Source: Delphinapterus leucas
Taxonomy: Eukaryota > Chordata > Mammalia > Artiodactyla > Monodontidae
DNA length: 64,000 bases
Direction: 5' to 3'
Assembly (NCBI RefSeq): GCF_002288925.2
Contig: NW_022098044.1
Span: forward strand, 15,027,570-15,091,569
Shown: positions 24,500 to 35,679 of the stretch, in pieces
How positions within the stretch are numbered: position 1 is the first letter of the stretch
Layout of the letters: each line of letters begins with the position of its first letter
The notes under the pieces: model-generated
Databases searched by the model: none
The model's input: the letters and a program-made list of their open reading frames with translations, nothing else
What the model was told of the DNA's origin: nothing
Position numbers and translations under genes: made by a program

Positions 24500-26037
24500 T
24501 TGTCCCTTCCTTTCTCTTCTCCACACTTGTTTCCAAATATCTTATGTGACCTTTTGGAGAGCTCCAACTTTCAGTAGACTGGGAAAGTTAACCTACTTCC
24601 AAAGCTTCATTCACTTGAGTTTATCGGACACATAAAGTACTAGAAGAGTCCAATACAGTGACTGCCAGGTTGGTTTCCACTAGACATACTGTTAAAACCA
24701 AACCTTTTCTGTGCTAAATGCTTTAGACCCAAAAGGAAGTATTTACTTATCCCAGAAGTTTCCAAGCATCCAGATGTTATATAAACAAAGCACTTGGCCA
24801 AACTACCCAAGGCATCTGATTTCATAGGGGTATGCAGATAGATACCCTGATGTTCTTCCATGACTTAGTACCAAAGTGAGACTTCTCCCAGGGGTTCACT
24901 TATGTGTTCAACCTTTATCACGTTTACCACGTGATAAAGCAGTAAACTTTATAGATCTGTGACTCCCAGACCCTAGTCCAAGAGAACATTACCCTTCAAG
25001 AAAGTATATTTGGATGAATAATAAAGAAGTGGAATAGAAATGGTTCCATCTGGAGATGCTGATTTTTATTCTTGCAAGGCACATGCATGCAGTCTAATAA
25101 ATACTGGAGTGGCTGCAGAAAAAGGGAGCTCAGAAGTTTCCTAGGATATTAATGCATTTAATTTCTATGTATTCAAGTGAAAAAAATGTGAGAAATGCTT
25201 TCTTTGTCCTTGGTTAATTGCTAGATAAAGAAGATTATCCTTCAGGAGCCTCTTCTTTCCCATCACATATAAGCCAGCACATTCTGATTGTTTATCTCCT
25301 CAACGTGCTGCCCCTGGTGCTGCGGGTGTATTCTGTCTGTGTGAAGAGCATCTCTAGAGATGGCAAGAGGTTTGTGTTACATACCAGCTCTCTGGAAGGA
25401 AATTCAGCGCTGGGTCTCAAGAAACCCTTTGACCTCATGATTTCATTTCTAGGAATCAATTCTGAGCAAATAACTAGCAACGCAGACAAGGACATATGCA
25501 CAAAGATGTTCTTTGCTGAGTTACTTATCAAGTGGAAAAAATAGGTTATGGAACTTCCAAGACAGAATGGTCTCCACCATGTAATTGTATGTGTACAAAT
25601 ACAAATACAAAGAATAAAGTACGCTAATAACAGCTGTCTTTGAGTGGTGGTGTGATAGTTTTGACTTTACCTTTTATACATTTTTAATGTATTTTTCAGA
25701 GTTTTCTACAGTGGGTGTGAATTATTTTAATATTATTTTGTTTATTTCTTGAAAAAATATTAATGGAGTGCTTACAAGGTGTCATTCTCTGCGCTGGGTG
25801 CTAGAGACACAGTGGGAACTCCACTCGGGCAGAACTGACAGGTCTCCTCCTCCCCCTCCTCTGGGACATGGCAGTCAAAGGCATCCGACAAACGTTGAGC
25901 CAATAAATACATAATAACAAATAGACATATGCTATATGAAGGAATGGTAGTATGGTGCCGAAAGACCAGCAGAGATGACAGAATTTCATGTGGAACAGGA
26001 CAGGAGTCAGAAAACTATGGACTACAGGTCTGTGGCC
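24500..26037. other. Unassigned intronic sequence
   Basis: No gene recognised. Overlapping 108- and 79-codon frames on opposite strands (25218-25544) show no domain. The part 25745-25925 resembles the edge of an old LINE or MIR but could not be assigned. Confidence 0.4.
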
Positions 26038-26465
26038 TACAGTAAGTCCCCTACATACGAACGTTCAAGTTCTCGAACGTGTGTGAAGTTGCAGCTTGCC
26101 CTCCGTCTCCTGTTGCTGACGATCCTTCAGCTCTACCATCTCCCACCTCCTCCCCCTCCTCCAGTCAGTAACTCTTCTTGCCTGCTCACTCGATGCCAGC
26201 CCCTGGATGCCAGCTGTTGTACCGTACCGCTGTACTTTTCAAGGTACTGCGCTGTAAGATTAAAAATGTTTTCTTTATTTTTTGTGTTTGTTTTTTATGA
26301 ATTATTTGTGTGAAAAGTATTACTATAAACCTATTACAGTACAGTACTATATAGCTGATTGTGTTTGTTGGGTACCTAGGCTAACTTTGTTGGACTTATG
26401 AACAAATTGGACTTACAAACACGCTTTTGGAATGGAACTTGTTTGTATGGAGGAGACTTACCGTA
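26038..26465 (+). mobile_element. Pogo/Tigger-like miniature DNA transposon with terminal inverted repeats
   Basis: The left end TACAGTAAGTCCCCTACATA and the right end, whose reverse complement is TACGGTAAGTCTCCTCCATA, form inverted termini bounded by TA. The 428-base interior encodes a short remnant with a P-P-P-P-V-S-N-S-S-C-L stretch, which fits the tail of a CENP-B/Tigger-type transposase as I remember it, followed by AT-rich non-coding sequence. The DDE core is absent, so it is a deletion derivative that could move only in trans. Confidence 0.75.
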
Positions 26466-27393
26466 TTTTTGTTTTACATTTTTAAAGGATTATAAAGAAA
26501 AAAGGAAGAAGAATATGTCACAGAGACCACAAGACTTCTGCAGAGTAAATCATTTGCAAGTAAAATATTTATTCTCTGGCCCTTTACAGAAAAAGTTTGT
26601 TGAGTCCTAGTTTGGGACATCAGGGGTGCCTCTCTCAGGAGATGACATTTAATCTGGGAACTTAAGAAACAGAAGAGTTAGGGGAAAAAAGTCCCCCCCC
26701 CCCCCACTGCCACCAAAGTCTTGTTAGAAGAAACTTGAAAAAACTTTAGTCCAAAAAAGCTTTTTGTTGGAAGCTGGCTTCCTTTTCAGGTAAGGATAGA
26801 GGGAGGTACATTTAAAGGGAATAAATAAATAAGTTTTTTAAAAAAACTCCTATAAATAAGTTTCTTAGGCTTGTCTTGATCCTCTTTTCTCAAATTCTTA
26901 TATATGGTTGATTTGATTTTAAAATACCACCAACTTATTGTCATTTTTCCAATCCTGTGGCTTTCTCAGGTACCAGCCCATTTCATTCTAAGCTGCATTG
27001 CTCATAACAACAGTAGCAACTTTGATCAGTTATGTATTTACTTTCGAGCCAGGCATCCTGCTACGTACTTTCAACCCAATGTCCTACATAATCCTAACAG
27101 CTCTGCAAGATGATCACTAGTATCTGAATTTTACAAAGAAGGAGCAATGATCAGAGAAGCTGAGTGGGGAGCCCATGGTCATGCTGCTGGTAACCCATGG
27201 AGCCAGGACTGTGACCATGACCAGCTCAAGTCTTGTGTCTCAAGACTGGGCTCTTCCTTTTATGGGCACCTATCAGTATGGGTTCCTCCCTCTTTTCCAT
27301 TTTATTTGTGGTGTTACCACCAGTTGAAAGCCCTTCTCACCCCACCACATCCCCCTCCTTTCACTTCCATGCCCCTGCTCTGCAAGTAGCAGA
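26466..27393. other. Unassigned intron with a MIR fragment
   Basis: A reverse-oriented MIR-like stretch is visible near 27030-27200 (CATAATCCTAACAGCTCTGCAAGATG, TTTTACAAAGAAGGAG). A run of about 14 C at 26693-26706 is notable for length. No gene. Confidence 0.45.
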
Positions 27394-28393
27394 GTGCTTT
27401 TGCTACCAAACTTCACTGTCCAAGGCAAAAGAGGAACTAGATAGAACAAGAAGAGCTTTTCAAAATGCTGTCGTAGGGGGTCAGAATATGTGGCCTCCAA
27501 ATGTGCCACTTTGATATAAGGATTATTTTGAGCTGAAGACAGTTGAGAAAGAGCAGAGTTGAAAAGAAAAAAAGCTCTCTGCCCTACCCCACATTTGCCT
27601 AAAAGCAGGCTTAGACTCTAAATCATGGTTTTTAATTACCTCAAAAACCTTGGTGTTATTAGGGGGGACATTGCCTCAAGATGCCACTGAGCTTGTTGAA
27701 TAGCATTGAAGGAGGGTAGACTTCCTAGCTTTCTAACTAGTCCCTTATCAGCTTCATGCTAAAGTAATTTTCCTTGGATAGGCTCATCTTTCTTCCATTC
27801 TTCCTTTTCATGGCGTCCCAAAACAGTACAGGGGAGGAAAAACTTTTTCCCTCTATCCTCCTAGGTTTGGTGGCTGGGGACCCTTCGAATTAAACTGACA
27901 AAAGACAGATTAACAAGAGAAAAACAGAATTTATTGCCATGCACAGTGCATATACTTGTGAGTAACTCTAAGGATGGTTAGAATCTGGGCTTAGATAGCA
28001 TCTTCACAAAGAACAATACATTTGTAGAGAAGTGACAAGACAAACAAACAGGGTTTTAGGCTTCCTAGAGTGGCAAACTGGGGGAAGGTAAATCAGTCTG
28101 TGGGGCAAACTAATATAGAGTTGCTTTAGTGAGTTTTGTTATGTAGATTCCTCTTTGTGCAGCACTATGTTGATAAGAGTCTCTGGTGATTTAGAGTCTA
28201 AGCCTGCTTTTAGGCAAATGTGAGGGAGAGTTTTGGGTCTGCTCTGTCTTCAGCTCAAAATAATCCTTATATCAAAGTGGCACATTTGGAGGCCGCATAT
28301 TCTGATCCCTCTACGACAGCATTTTGAGAAGCCCTTCTTGTTCTTTCTAGGTCTTCCTTTGACTTGGACAGTGAGGTTTGGTAGCAAAAGCAC
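27394..28393. mobile_element. 1-kb element with long imperfect inverted repeats
   Basis: The left arm, 27394-27625, begins GTGCTTTTGCTACCAAAC and ends TTAGACTCTAAATCA. The right arm, 28187-28393, starts TGATTTAGAGTCTA and ends GTTTGGTAGCAAAAGCAC, its reverse complement. Shared inner blocks include CAAAATGCTGTCGTAG and AGCTGAAGACAG. The 561-base centre is AT-rich with no open frame. It looks like a fold-back or non-autonomous DNA transposon, or two elements in opposite orientation. Flanking target duplications were not identified. Confidence 0.7.
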
Positions 28394-28549
28394 CCGGCCT
28401 GGAGCTAGGAGACCAGAGTGTAGTGCCAGCAGATCCCGGGCCAGCAGAGAGCTTCCGAGAGAGTCCCTGACCTTCTCTGGTATTCAGTCTCCTCATCGAG
28501 TACAGCTAAGGGATTGAACTCAATGTCTAATCTCTAAGATTCATCCATT

Positions 28550-29040
28550 TGCTTATGTGTCTGGATCAGTCAGGGTGTAGTCAGGAGACAGAAATCATGG
28601 CAATTATTGAAACAGAGAGAATTTAATGTAAAAAATTATTAACTGGGTAAGTGAAATGTTTGTAAAAAGTATACTGAGGTAGTGAAGGCAAGGAGCAGCT
28701 GCCACCCTTAGGACCTGGGGGAATAAGTTAGAATTATGATAACTTAGAAGCTCAGGGAAAGGGGGCCCTATGGAGCTAGCTCAGATCTCTGGAGAGAGGG
28801 CCCAGGCTGGCTGGTGCTGCTCTGGAAGGGGAGGGGAGGGGAGGCGGGATGTGTCTGGCTCTGCTTTTCGGATTCAGCTGCTGCTGCTGTGGAAGGGAAT
28901 TGCTGCGGCCAGAGAGAAAAGTGTTGCACAGGTGAAACGACAGGAGCGAAAAGCAGAGGTCCCCTCCTTGAAGCCTCCCTCTAGTGCCCCCTACTGGCAG
29001 GGCCTAGCAGGGAGCAGCCTGCAAAGTACTTGTATTAGTT
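28550..29040. other. Unassigned, probably degraded dispersed repeat
   Basis: It contains GGTGTAGTCAGGAGACAGAAA and CTCTAGTGCCCCCTACTGGCAGG, phrases that I have seen in old mammalian repeats, but I cannot name the family. The 94-codon frame at 28770-29054 shows no domain. Confidence 0.35.
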
Positions 29041-29489
29041 TGTGGACAAACTAGGGGCTAGAAGGATGGCTTTGGAGCTGAGAGATAACAGCTCAATAAC
29101 TGGCACAAAGTTCACTGCTGGGATTGCAGACTGGTGGCCCAGAAGCCACTTAGGGCCGCATCTGATCCATAAACATGTCTTGTGTGACTATCACAAAAGT
29201 TAATCAAGCATCTGTGTCTGGGTTTGTTTTTTTAGTCTGACAATCTTCTTCCTGAGAAATTCCACAGAATTTCATCCTTCATGATTTATACTTTTTAGAA
29301 ACAAACAAATGGGAAGGCAGCTTGGAGATTAGCTATCTCAATGATCCGTTTACAGATGTGAAGGTCAGGCCCTTACAGGGTGAGAGGATTTTCTCCCAAA
29401 TTACACAACCAGTGAATGAGATCTTTGGGTTCCAAAGTCAGGATTCTTACCACTTCCCCTCCCTGTCTTGTCCTGAAGCTGGGTGTGCT

Positions 29490-29615
29490 CTAGCCTCTTG
29501 CCACTCAGAGTATGGTCTGTGGACCAGCAGCACAAGTCTTGTTAGAAATGCGGACTCTCAGGCCCCGACTCAGACCTACCAAACTGGAAAATCAGAATCT
29601 GATTTTAAAAAGATA
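29490..29615 (+). mobile_element. MER5A-like hAT-Charlie fragment
   Basis: The pattern GAGTATGGTCTGTGGACCAGCAGCA, CTTGTTAGAAATGCGGACTCTCAGG and CAGACCTACCAAACTGGAAAATCAGAATCT matches MER5A in forward orientation. Non-coding relic. Confidence 0.75.
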
Positions 29616-29871
29616 CCTCCATGATTTTTGTACATAGTGAAATTCGAGAAGTGCTGAAGATAGCTTTATTGAAGTAAGAAAAAAATAGAACATTTATTGG
29701 ACGCTAGTGTTTTTCTCTGGGGTGGGACCAGGGTATGGGGTGTGCAGATTGGTTCTTAGCAAGTGTCCTGACCATTCCTCTGATTCTTATCTTCTCTTCC
29801 CCCAATTTGTAGGCCCACATATAGGCATGCAAACACCACATGTGCACGCACTAATACATGTGCATGCATGT

Positions 29872-29876
29872 GCTCC

Positions 29877-29908
<32 letters not shown>

Positions 29909-29928
29909 TACATACATGCACACACACC
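29872..29928. repeat. (CT)n-(CA)n compound microsatellite
   Basis: A CT run is followed by CACACACACACATACATACATGCACACACAC. Frames of repeated His-Thr or Arg-Glu residues here are artefacts of the dinucleotide repeats. Confidence 0.95.
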
Positions 29929-30419
29929 CTCTGAGCCATATATGATCTGGCCTCTGTCCTAACCTCCAGCCCCAATCCCTCACCAGGTGTCCCACGAGTA
30001 CTGTATTCTACTCACACTGAACTACTTGCAGGTAGTTGCCCAAACACATCAGTTGTTCTTTCAGCCTCCCTGTCTTTGCACGTGCTGTCTGCTGCTGCCT
30101 GCGATACACCCCCGTCACCAAGATGGAGACCTGACTGACTTCTATGTGTCCTTCAACAACAGCTCAATGTCTTTCTCTTGGAAGCCTTCCCATGTTGCGT
30201 GAGGTGTATCCAGGCTGTGCTCCTCCTCTGTGATTTTAAAATACCTGACATATACCTTTATTGGAGCACTGTTTCTCACCAGGAGATAATCACAGATTTT
30301 GTGGTTTATCTCCTTGAATGGAAAGAACCATGCCCCACTGAGCAAGCCATCCTGGGGACAAACCAATGAAGAAAGAATGAACGGATGCAGAGCTACAAAG
30401 TCTGACCAATGCTTATCCA

Positions 30420-30660
30420 TAAAGAGCAGTGAAATATAGTAGTTGAAGCAGGGACTCTGAGGTCAGAAGTACTGGTCCCAAATCTTGATATTTCCATCAG
30501 TTGTTGACACTGGGGAGCTACTTTATCTCTCTGTGGATCAGTTTCCTCCTGTATAAAATAAGGATAATAACAGTATCTCCCTCACTGGATTGTTGTAAAC
30601 ATGAAAGGGGATCAACAATGCCTGTGAAATGCTTATCACAGAGCCTGTCTAGTGGCTAGT
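30420..30660 (+). repeat. MIR SINE
   Basis: The forward MIR pattern is clear: AGTTGAAGCAGGGACTCTGAGGTCAG, CTACTTTATCTCTCTGTG, CAGTTTCCTCCTGTATAAAATAAGGATAATAA, CTCCCTCACTGGATTGTTGT and a diverged tail. Non-coding. Confidence 0.82.
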
Positions 30661-31855
30661 GCTCACCCCGTGTTTGCCGTTTTGCTGCTATTATATGATA
30701 TATTAGGCTCCTTAAGTTTGTTCGGCATTTACTGTCCCATTATTTATTGCTGTATAACTCAGTGGCCTAAAGCAACCATAGCATCTATTTTGCTCATGGA
30801 GCTGCAATTTGAGTGGGACTTCCCTCCTCCCTCCCTTTTTCCCCTTCTTCCTTCTTCCCTTTCCATATGTTTTTTTTTTTTTATTCCAAATGTTTACTGA
30901 CCAAGTATCATGAGAGAAACACAAGTTTTCTGTTGGCTGAATGGGATGTTGGAAATTCTTGGCAGGGAGTTGCACTAAACTGAGGCCAAAAAATGCTGGA
31001 AGCCTAACAGACCTAACTGGGGAAAAAAGTTCCCTCTCTGCTCTGGTCTAGAAGTCTGAATTACCAAGTATAAGGAATTGTGTGAAACTCCAGTGTGAAC
31101 TGGACTGGTGGTGAGCTCCCAGGGGTCTAACTGGGAGTGGGGAGGAAGGGCAGGGCATCTCAGATGTGGGGCTCTTGGCCGTGGTCAAGGTGTTAGGTGG
31201 GTTGTCTAAGTTTGAGGAAGTAGAACCCAGTTCTTTCCTGGGGAAAGCCTGGGTGGACACACACAGGGTTTGGGACTTTTCCAATTGGTTGGGGCATCAG
31301 TTGCTGGTAGGAAACTAGCATGGGGACCAAACACAAAGCCAGTCTTGCAAACTAGTACCACTTGGTGAGAATAATAGGGAAGCTACAGCCTGAGGCTCAC
31401 CCAAGCACCTGACCGAATTCATTCTTGCTGGAGATAGGTCATGGCAACAGAAGATGGTTTTAAGACACCCTCATCAGTGAGTAAGGCAATCCCACTTAAC
31501 ACCCGATGGCTAAGAACCGGGCAAGATTAAGTCTGCTGGGAACCAGATGCTGAAAGCCCTTGGCCAGTCAGGGCTGGATCAGGCAGATAAACTCACAGTC
31601 TAACAGGAAGACTAACCCAGACATTATTACAGTACAGCATGACCCAGGCCTGAATTGGGTTTGCAAGTCTTGACTCATTTTCTCAAACACAAGTGTCAGT
31701 GACCTAATACAGTGGGAAATTGCTCACTGCATTTTCTGAGCTATGGGCTGAGAAACTGGTAAAATTGTAATGGAGAGAAACCTTGGGTCCAGGAGCACAG
31801 GTCCAGCAATTTCCCCTAGACACCCCCATGTTTGACTCCCTGCAGATCTTTGCCA
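30661..31855. other. Unassigned intronic sequence
   Basis: No recognised gene or element, apart from a T-rich and pyrimidine-rich stretch at 30826-30885. Open frames of 78-87 codons carry no domain. Confidence 0.45.
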
Positions 31856-31869
31856 AAATGTCCCATTTC

Positions 31870-32135
31870 CCTGAGGGCTTCCTGAACCATCTTATTTAGA
31901 ACTGTCACCTCCCACCCTGACTCTCCTTTTCCCTGCCTCTGTGTTACTTTTCTCTATAACACTTATCAGCATCCCACTTACTGTATCTTTTACTCATTTA
32001 TAATCTCTTTTCCCCAACTAGAATGTAAGTGCCATGAAGGCAGGGATTTTCATGTGTTTGTACCCTGCTGTATCCCCATTAACAAAAATAGCACTTACCT
32101 AATAAGAGGCATTTAATGAATGCTTATAGACTCAG
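31870..32135 (+). mobile_element. L2 LINE 3' end
   Basis: The sequence follows the L2 3' terminus: CCCTGCCTCTGTGTTACTTTTCT, CACTTATCAGCATC, CTAGAATGTAAGTGCCATGAAGGCAGGGATTTT, CTGTATCCCC and GGCATTTAATGAATGC. Non-coding tail of an ancient LINE in sense orientation. Confidence 0.82.
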
Positions 32136-32139
32136 GCAT

Positions 32140-33069
32140 ATTTCATGAAGTGACATATACGGAAAAGAAAAATGAAATAACATATTTCATGACTTTGAGC
32201 GATGTAGAGGTGAAAAGTTACAATTCACACGAGGGAAGGGAATCCTAGTTAGTGAAAACCATTGACAGCACCAAAGTTATCATTTCTTTTCATCTCATGG
32301 AATAAAAATAGTAAAAGAAGGAAATCTGCCACTGGGAAGATAAAGCAGAGCATAGTTGAATTGCTCCTTTTGGGGACCTACCTGCCAGTTGATTAACCAG
32401 CTAATGAAGCTCTTTGCTTTACGTGGGCCCTTCCCAGCACACATCTGCATAAATAAAGCATCCGCAGGTCAGGAGAAGCTTCCTTTCTGTGAAAGACAAA
32501 TGATGTTCTTCGTTTGATTTACAGTCAAGGCTGAGCAAAAGAACACTTACCTAATTCGTATTCAGTATTTCCACTGCATGAAAGACATTCTCCAAAATTT
32601 GCTTCTTGGGTTTAGTAAATGATGTACTAGCACAGTCGTTGATAATTAGTAAGTACTCAATATTTAGTAGGAAAGAATTATCCATGTGCTTCTGGGGATT
32701 TGCCACCTCTATGAGGATGCTTGCTGGCTTCATTGGAATTCCATAAATGTGTGTACAACACTGTATTTAAATGATATCATAAATTAACTGATTCTATTAC
32801 AAGGCACATAGTAGTTACATGTGTTGAAGAGAGGATAGCTCATTGCGACTCTCTTCCACATTCCCCTAAGAAATCTGAACGTTGGCTGTGGCTTGGAAAA
32901 GGTCCTTCTTGGGTGTTTAATAAAATAAGCTGTCTTGTTGGGAATTGCTGTTTTCACTTGCACCATGTTTTTCCTTCCCATTGCTCCCCATACCTGCTTG
33001 GCCACAATTTTCCCTGGAAAATTTCTCTAACCATAACCCCACAAGGACTTTTGTAGCACCAACACTTTT
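32140..33069. other. Unassigned intronic sequence
   Basis: No gene or recognisable repeat; AT-rich. Confidence 0.45.
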
Positions 33070-33365
33070 TTTTTTTTTTAATTTTTATTTATTTATTTAT
33101 TTTTGGCTGTGTTGGGTCTTCGTTTCTGTGCGAGGGCTTTCTCTAGTTGTGGCGAGCAGGGGCCACTGTTCATCGCGGTGCGCGGGCCTCTCACTGTCGT
33201 GGCCTCTCCTGTTGCGGAGCACAAGCTCCAGACGCGCAGGCTCAGTAGTTGTGGCTCACGGGCCCAGTTCCTCCGCGGCATGTGGGATCTTCCCAGACCA
33301 GGGCTTGAACCTGTGTCCCCTGCATTGGCAGGCAGATTCTCAACCACTGCGCCACCAGGGAAGCC
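33070..33365 (-). mobile_element. CHR-1-type SINE, antisense
   Basis: Minus-strand head GGGCTTCCCTGGTGGCGCAG, then tRNA-like promoter, central body with GGTTCAAGCCCTGGTC and a tail of TAAATAAATAAATA plus A run. Near-repeats CACCAACACTTTTT (from 33057) and CACCAATATTTTTT (from 33366) are the target duplication. It ends about 340 bases before the first SV2B exon of the window. Confidence 0.92.
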
Positions 33366-33701
33366 CACCAATATTTTTTTGCTTAAAAATAAAATGACAG
33401 AATTTCCCTCATCTGAAGATTATGCATCTGAAAAAAGATACATCAAACTCAGCTATGGTTGATCTATTTTAATATGTAAACCTGGTGAGACTATTATTTT
33501 TTGAATACCATTCCTAAGAAGTCACATTTGTCCAACATTTCTAATTGGCCACCAACATCTGTCACATTCCACCTTTTATGTCTGTAACACAGAATTTCTA
33601 GGATGCATTAAAATGGGCATCAGATTTTCTAAAATGTTGCATGGTCTCTAATCGCTTGTATTCTCTCTCCACCCTCTCCTCTCTCTTTCTCCTCCTCACA
33701 G

Positions 33702-33882
33702 GGCTGATAGTCTACCTAGGAATGATGGGGGGAGCCTTCATCCTGGGGGGCCTGGCTGATAAGCTGGGGAGGAAGCGAGTTCTCAGCATGTCCCTGGCCG
33801 TCAACGCCTCCTTCGCCTCCCTCTCTTCCTTCGTACAGGGATATGGAGCCTTCCTCTTCTGCAGACTCATCTCAGGCATAGG
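33702..33882 (+). CDS. SV2B: SV2B internal coding exon (TM2 to TM4 region), probably exon 3
   Basis: This exon encodes part of synaptic vesicle glycoprotein 2B, a 12-helix member of the major facilitator superfamily in synaptic and secretory vesicle membranes. It is framed by a pyrimidine-rich acceptor ending CACAG at 33701 and a GTGCGT donor at 33883. The exon is 181 bases: two bases finish a split Gly codon, 59 codons follow, and two bases (GG) are left over. The translation contains GGLADKLGRKRVL, the MFS loop 2-3 signature (G-x-x-x-D-x-x-G-R-K), then SLAVNASFASLSSFVQGYG and FCRLISGIG, leading into helix 4. From memory of the paralogues, the KRVLSMSLAVNAS stretch fits SV2B; SV2A differs here. 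The YLGMMGGAF segment has Gly where I recall Ala or Val. The preceding exon, with the start codon, is not in the window. Confidence 0.95.
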
Positions 33883-34229
33883 GTGCGTAATTACAGAGGT
33901 TCAGCTGGACCTCCCCCCACACCAACCCCAAGACCAGTGGTCCATCATCCATCCTGATACCCTGACTCTGAGTGGTACCTCCAGAAAACTTTGAACTGAG
34001 TTTTTGTTTGACTTCCAAGATACTGTGTTAAAGTTGAACCTTAGAAAGGGGTTAGGCTGTAAAGTCAGTCATAAGGTCAAAATAATCCGACACTGCCTTG
34101 GCCGGTCTTTCGAATTCACTGGGTTATTTCACCACTGAGCCTAAGGGTGGGACAAGGCAATTGGGTTCCTGCTATGACCATTTTTAGTGTCTGACTTGGT
34201 TCTTACTTTCTGGCATTTTCTCTCTGCAG

Positions 34230-34381
34230 TATTGGGGGTTCTCTGCCCATTGTTTTTGCCTATTTTTCTGAATTCTTGTCCCGGGAGAAACGAGGAGAGC
34301 ATCTCAGTTGGTTAGGCATCTTCTGGATGACTGGAGGCATCTATGCATCTGCCATGGCCTGGAGCATCATTCCACACTATG
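34230..34381 (+). CDS. SV2B: SV2B internal coding exon (TM4 to TM5 region)
   Basis: The acceptor is TCTCTGCAG ending at 34229 and the donor is GTGAGT at 34382. The exon is 152 bases: one base completes the Gly codon split with the previous exon, then 50 codons, then one base carried over. The translation reads IGGSLPIVFAYFSEF, then the charged cytoplasmic segment LSREKRGEHLSW, then GIFWMTGGIYASAMAWSIIPHY. Two hydrophobic stretches fit helices 4 and 5 of the MFS fold. The intron to the previous exon is only 347 bases and the phase matches exactly. The choice of SV2B over SV2A or SV2C rests on FLSREKRGEHLSWLGIFW as I remember the paralogues. No stop or frameshift is present. Confidence 0.96.
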
Positions 34382-35202
34382 GTGAGTGCACTGGCTTAAA
34401 AGAACCCAGGGGCCCTTGTTACTATGACACCTGCATCCGAACAACATTCCCTGTCCTCAGCCTTATTCCCACACTCAATCACAGTTCCTGTGTATGACCT
34501 TGATCTTTCTAAAAAAATTCTAACACTGGAGACACATGGCTAATTTCAGTACACATGTCTTCCTGGAAATAATACAGTCTACCCTCCCTCACTTCCTCCC
34601 TCCTTCTCTCCTTTCCTTCCTTTTCTTTGAAAGGACTTCAACCTTCATCTCCTCCACCCCTCCCCCTCACAGCAAGTTAGGCTCAGTAACCCCATTTTAT
34701 AGATGTTGTAACAGAAGCCAAGAAGTTGGTGACTTGGCCAAATTGATGACTTGGCCTTGGCCTGACCTTGGATCATGATGCCCCCTCCCTCTCAGTGTGG
34801 TGCTCTCATATACCTTCCATTTTAGTGCCTGCTGTCACTCTTTCAGCTGCAAACATGGAGCAGCCCTTACAGACAAGGTCTTGGTTTCAGCTGAGACAAT
34901 TTTATTATCTTGGATAATTGCAAAAACTGGATTTTCTGGGCAGGGACTTGGCAACATTAACTTTCACTATTGGATTTTATTAAGAGTAAAGTAGGGAGAA
35001 GGCAGCAGTTTTGAATTTGATTATGCCTTTTGAGTATCCTGGGTAATATCATCATTACCCTTCAAAATTATGTTTGGTGAACCACTGATTATGGGTGTAG
35101 GCTTTGCCATCATCCAGAATCCTGCAGACCATAGGGAGGAACAGAAACTGCCCCTGAAACTGACCAACAATTCTCTACCCATTCCCTTCCTTGGTGTGTG
35201 TG
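34382..35202. other. Intron between exons two and three, left part
   Basis: Unassigned apart from a short reverse MIR-like piece near 34675-34745 and a pyrimidine-rich run at 34575-34630. No splice-framed coding sequence. Confidence 0.45.
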
Positions 35203-35276
35203 TATTTATTGAAGTATAGTTGACTTACAATGTTGTGTTAGTTTCAGATGTACAGCAAAGAGATACAGTTATTCTT
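35203..35276 (-). mobile_element. Older L1, 3'-end piece left of a nested L1 insertion
   Basis: TTTATTGAAGTATAGTTGACTTACAATG and GATGTACAGCAAAGAGATACAGTTATTCTT is the reverse complement of an L1 3' terminus. It breaks off after ATTCTT and resumes at 41933, beyond a younger L1. It is one half of a split element. Confidence 0.75.
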
Positions 35277-35679
35277 ATTTATTTATTTATTGGAGTAAAA
35301 TTGCTTTACAATGTTGTGTTAGTTTCTGCTGTACAATGAAGTGAATCAGCTATATGTATATCTATATTCCCTCCCTCTTGGACCTCCCTCCCACCCTTCC
35401 TAACCCACCCAACTAGGTTGTCACAGAGCACCGAGCTGAGCTCCCTGTGCTATACAGCAGGTTCCCACTAGCTATCTATTTTACACATGGTAGTGTATTT
35501 ATGTCAAACCTAATCTCCCAATTTGTCCCACCCTCCTCTTCCCCCTCTGTGTCCACATGTCTGTTCTCTACATCTACGTCTCAATCCCTACCCTACAAAT
35601 AATTTCATCTCTAACATTTTTCTAGATTCCACATATATGCATTAATATATGATATTTGTTTTTCTCTTTCTGGCTTATT

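Noticed and set aside
29707..29995. His/Thr- and Arg/Glu-repeat frames
   Set aside because: Products of the CT and CA microsatellites.
33103..33462. Open frames over the CHR SINEs (also near 10000-10335, 45425-45703 and 50809-51255)
   Set aside because: These are translations of SINE sequence; similar peptides recur wherever the SINE occurs.
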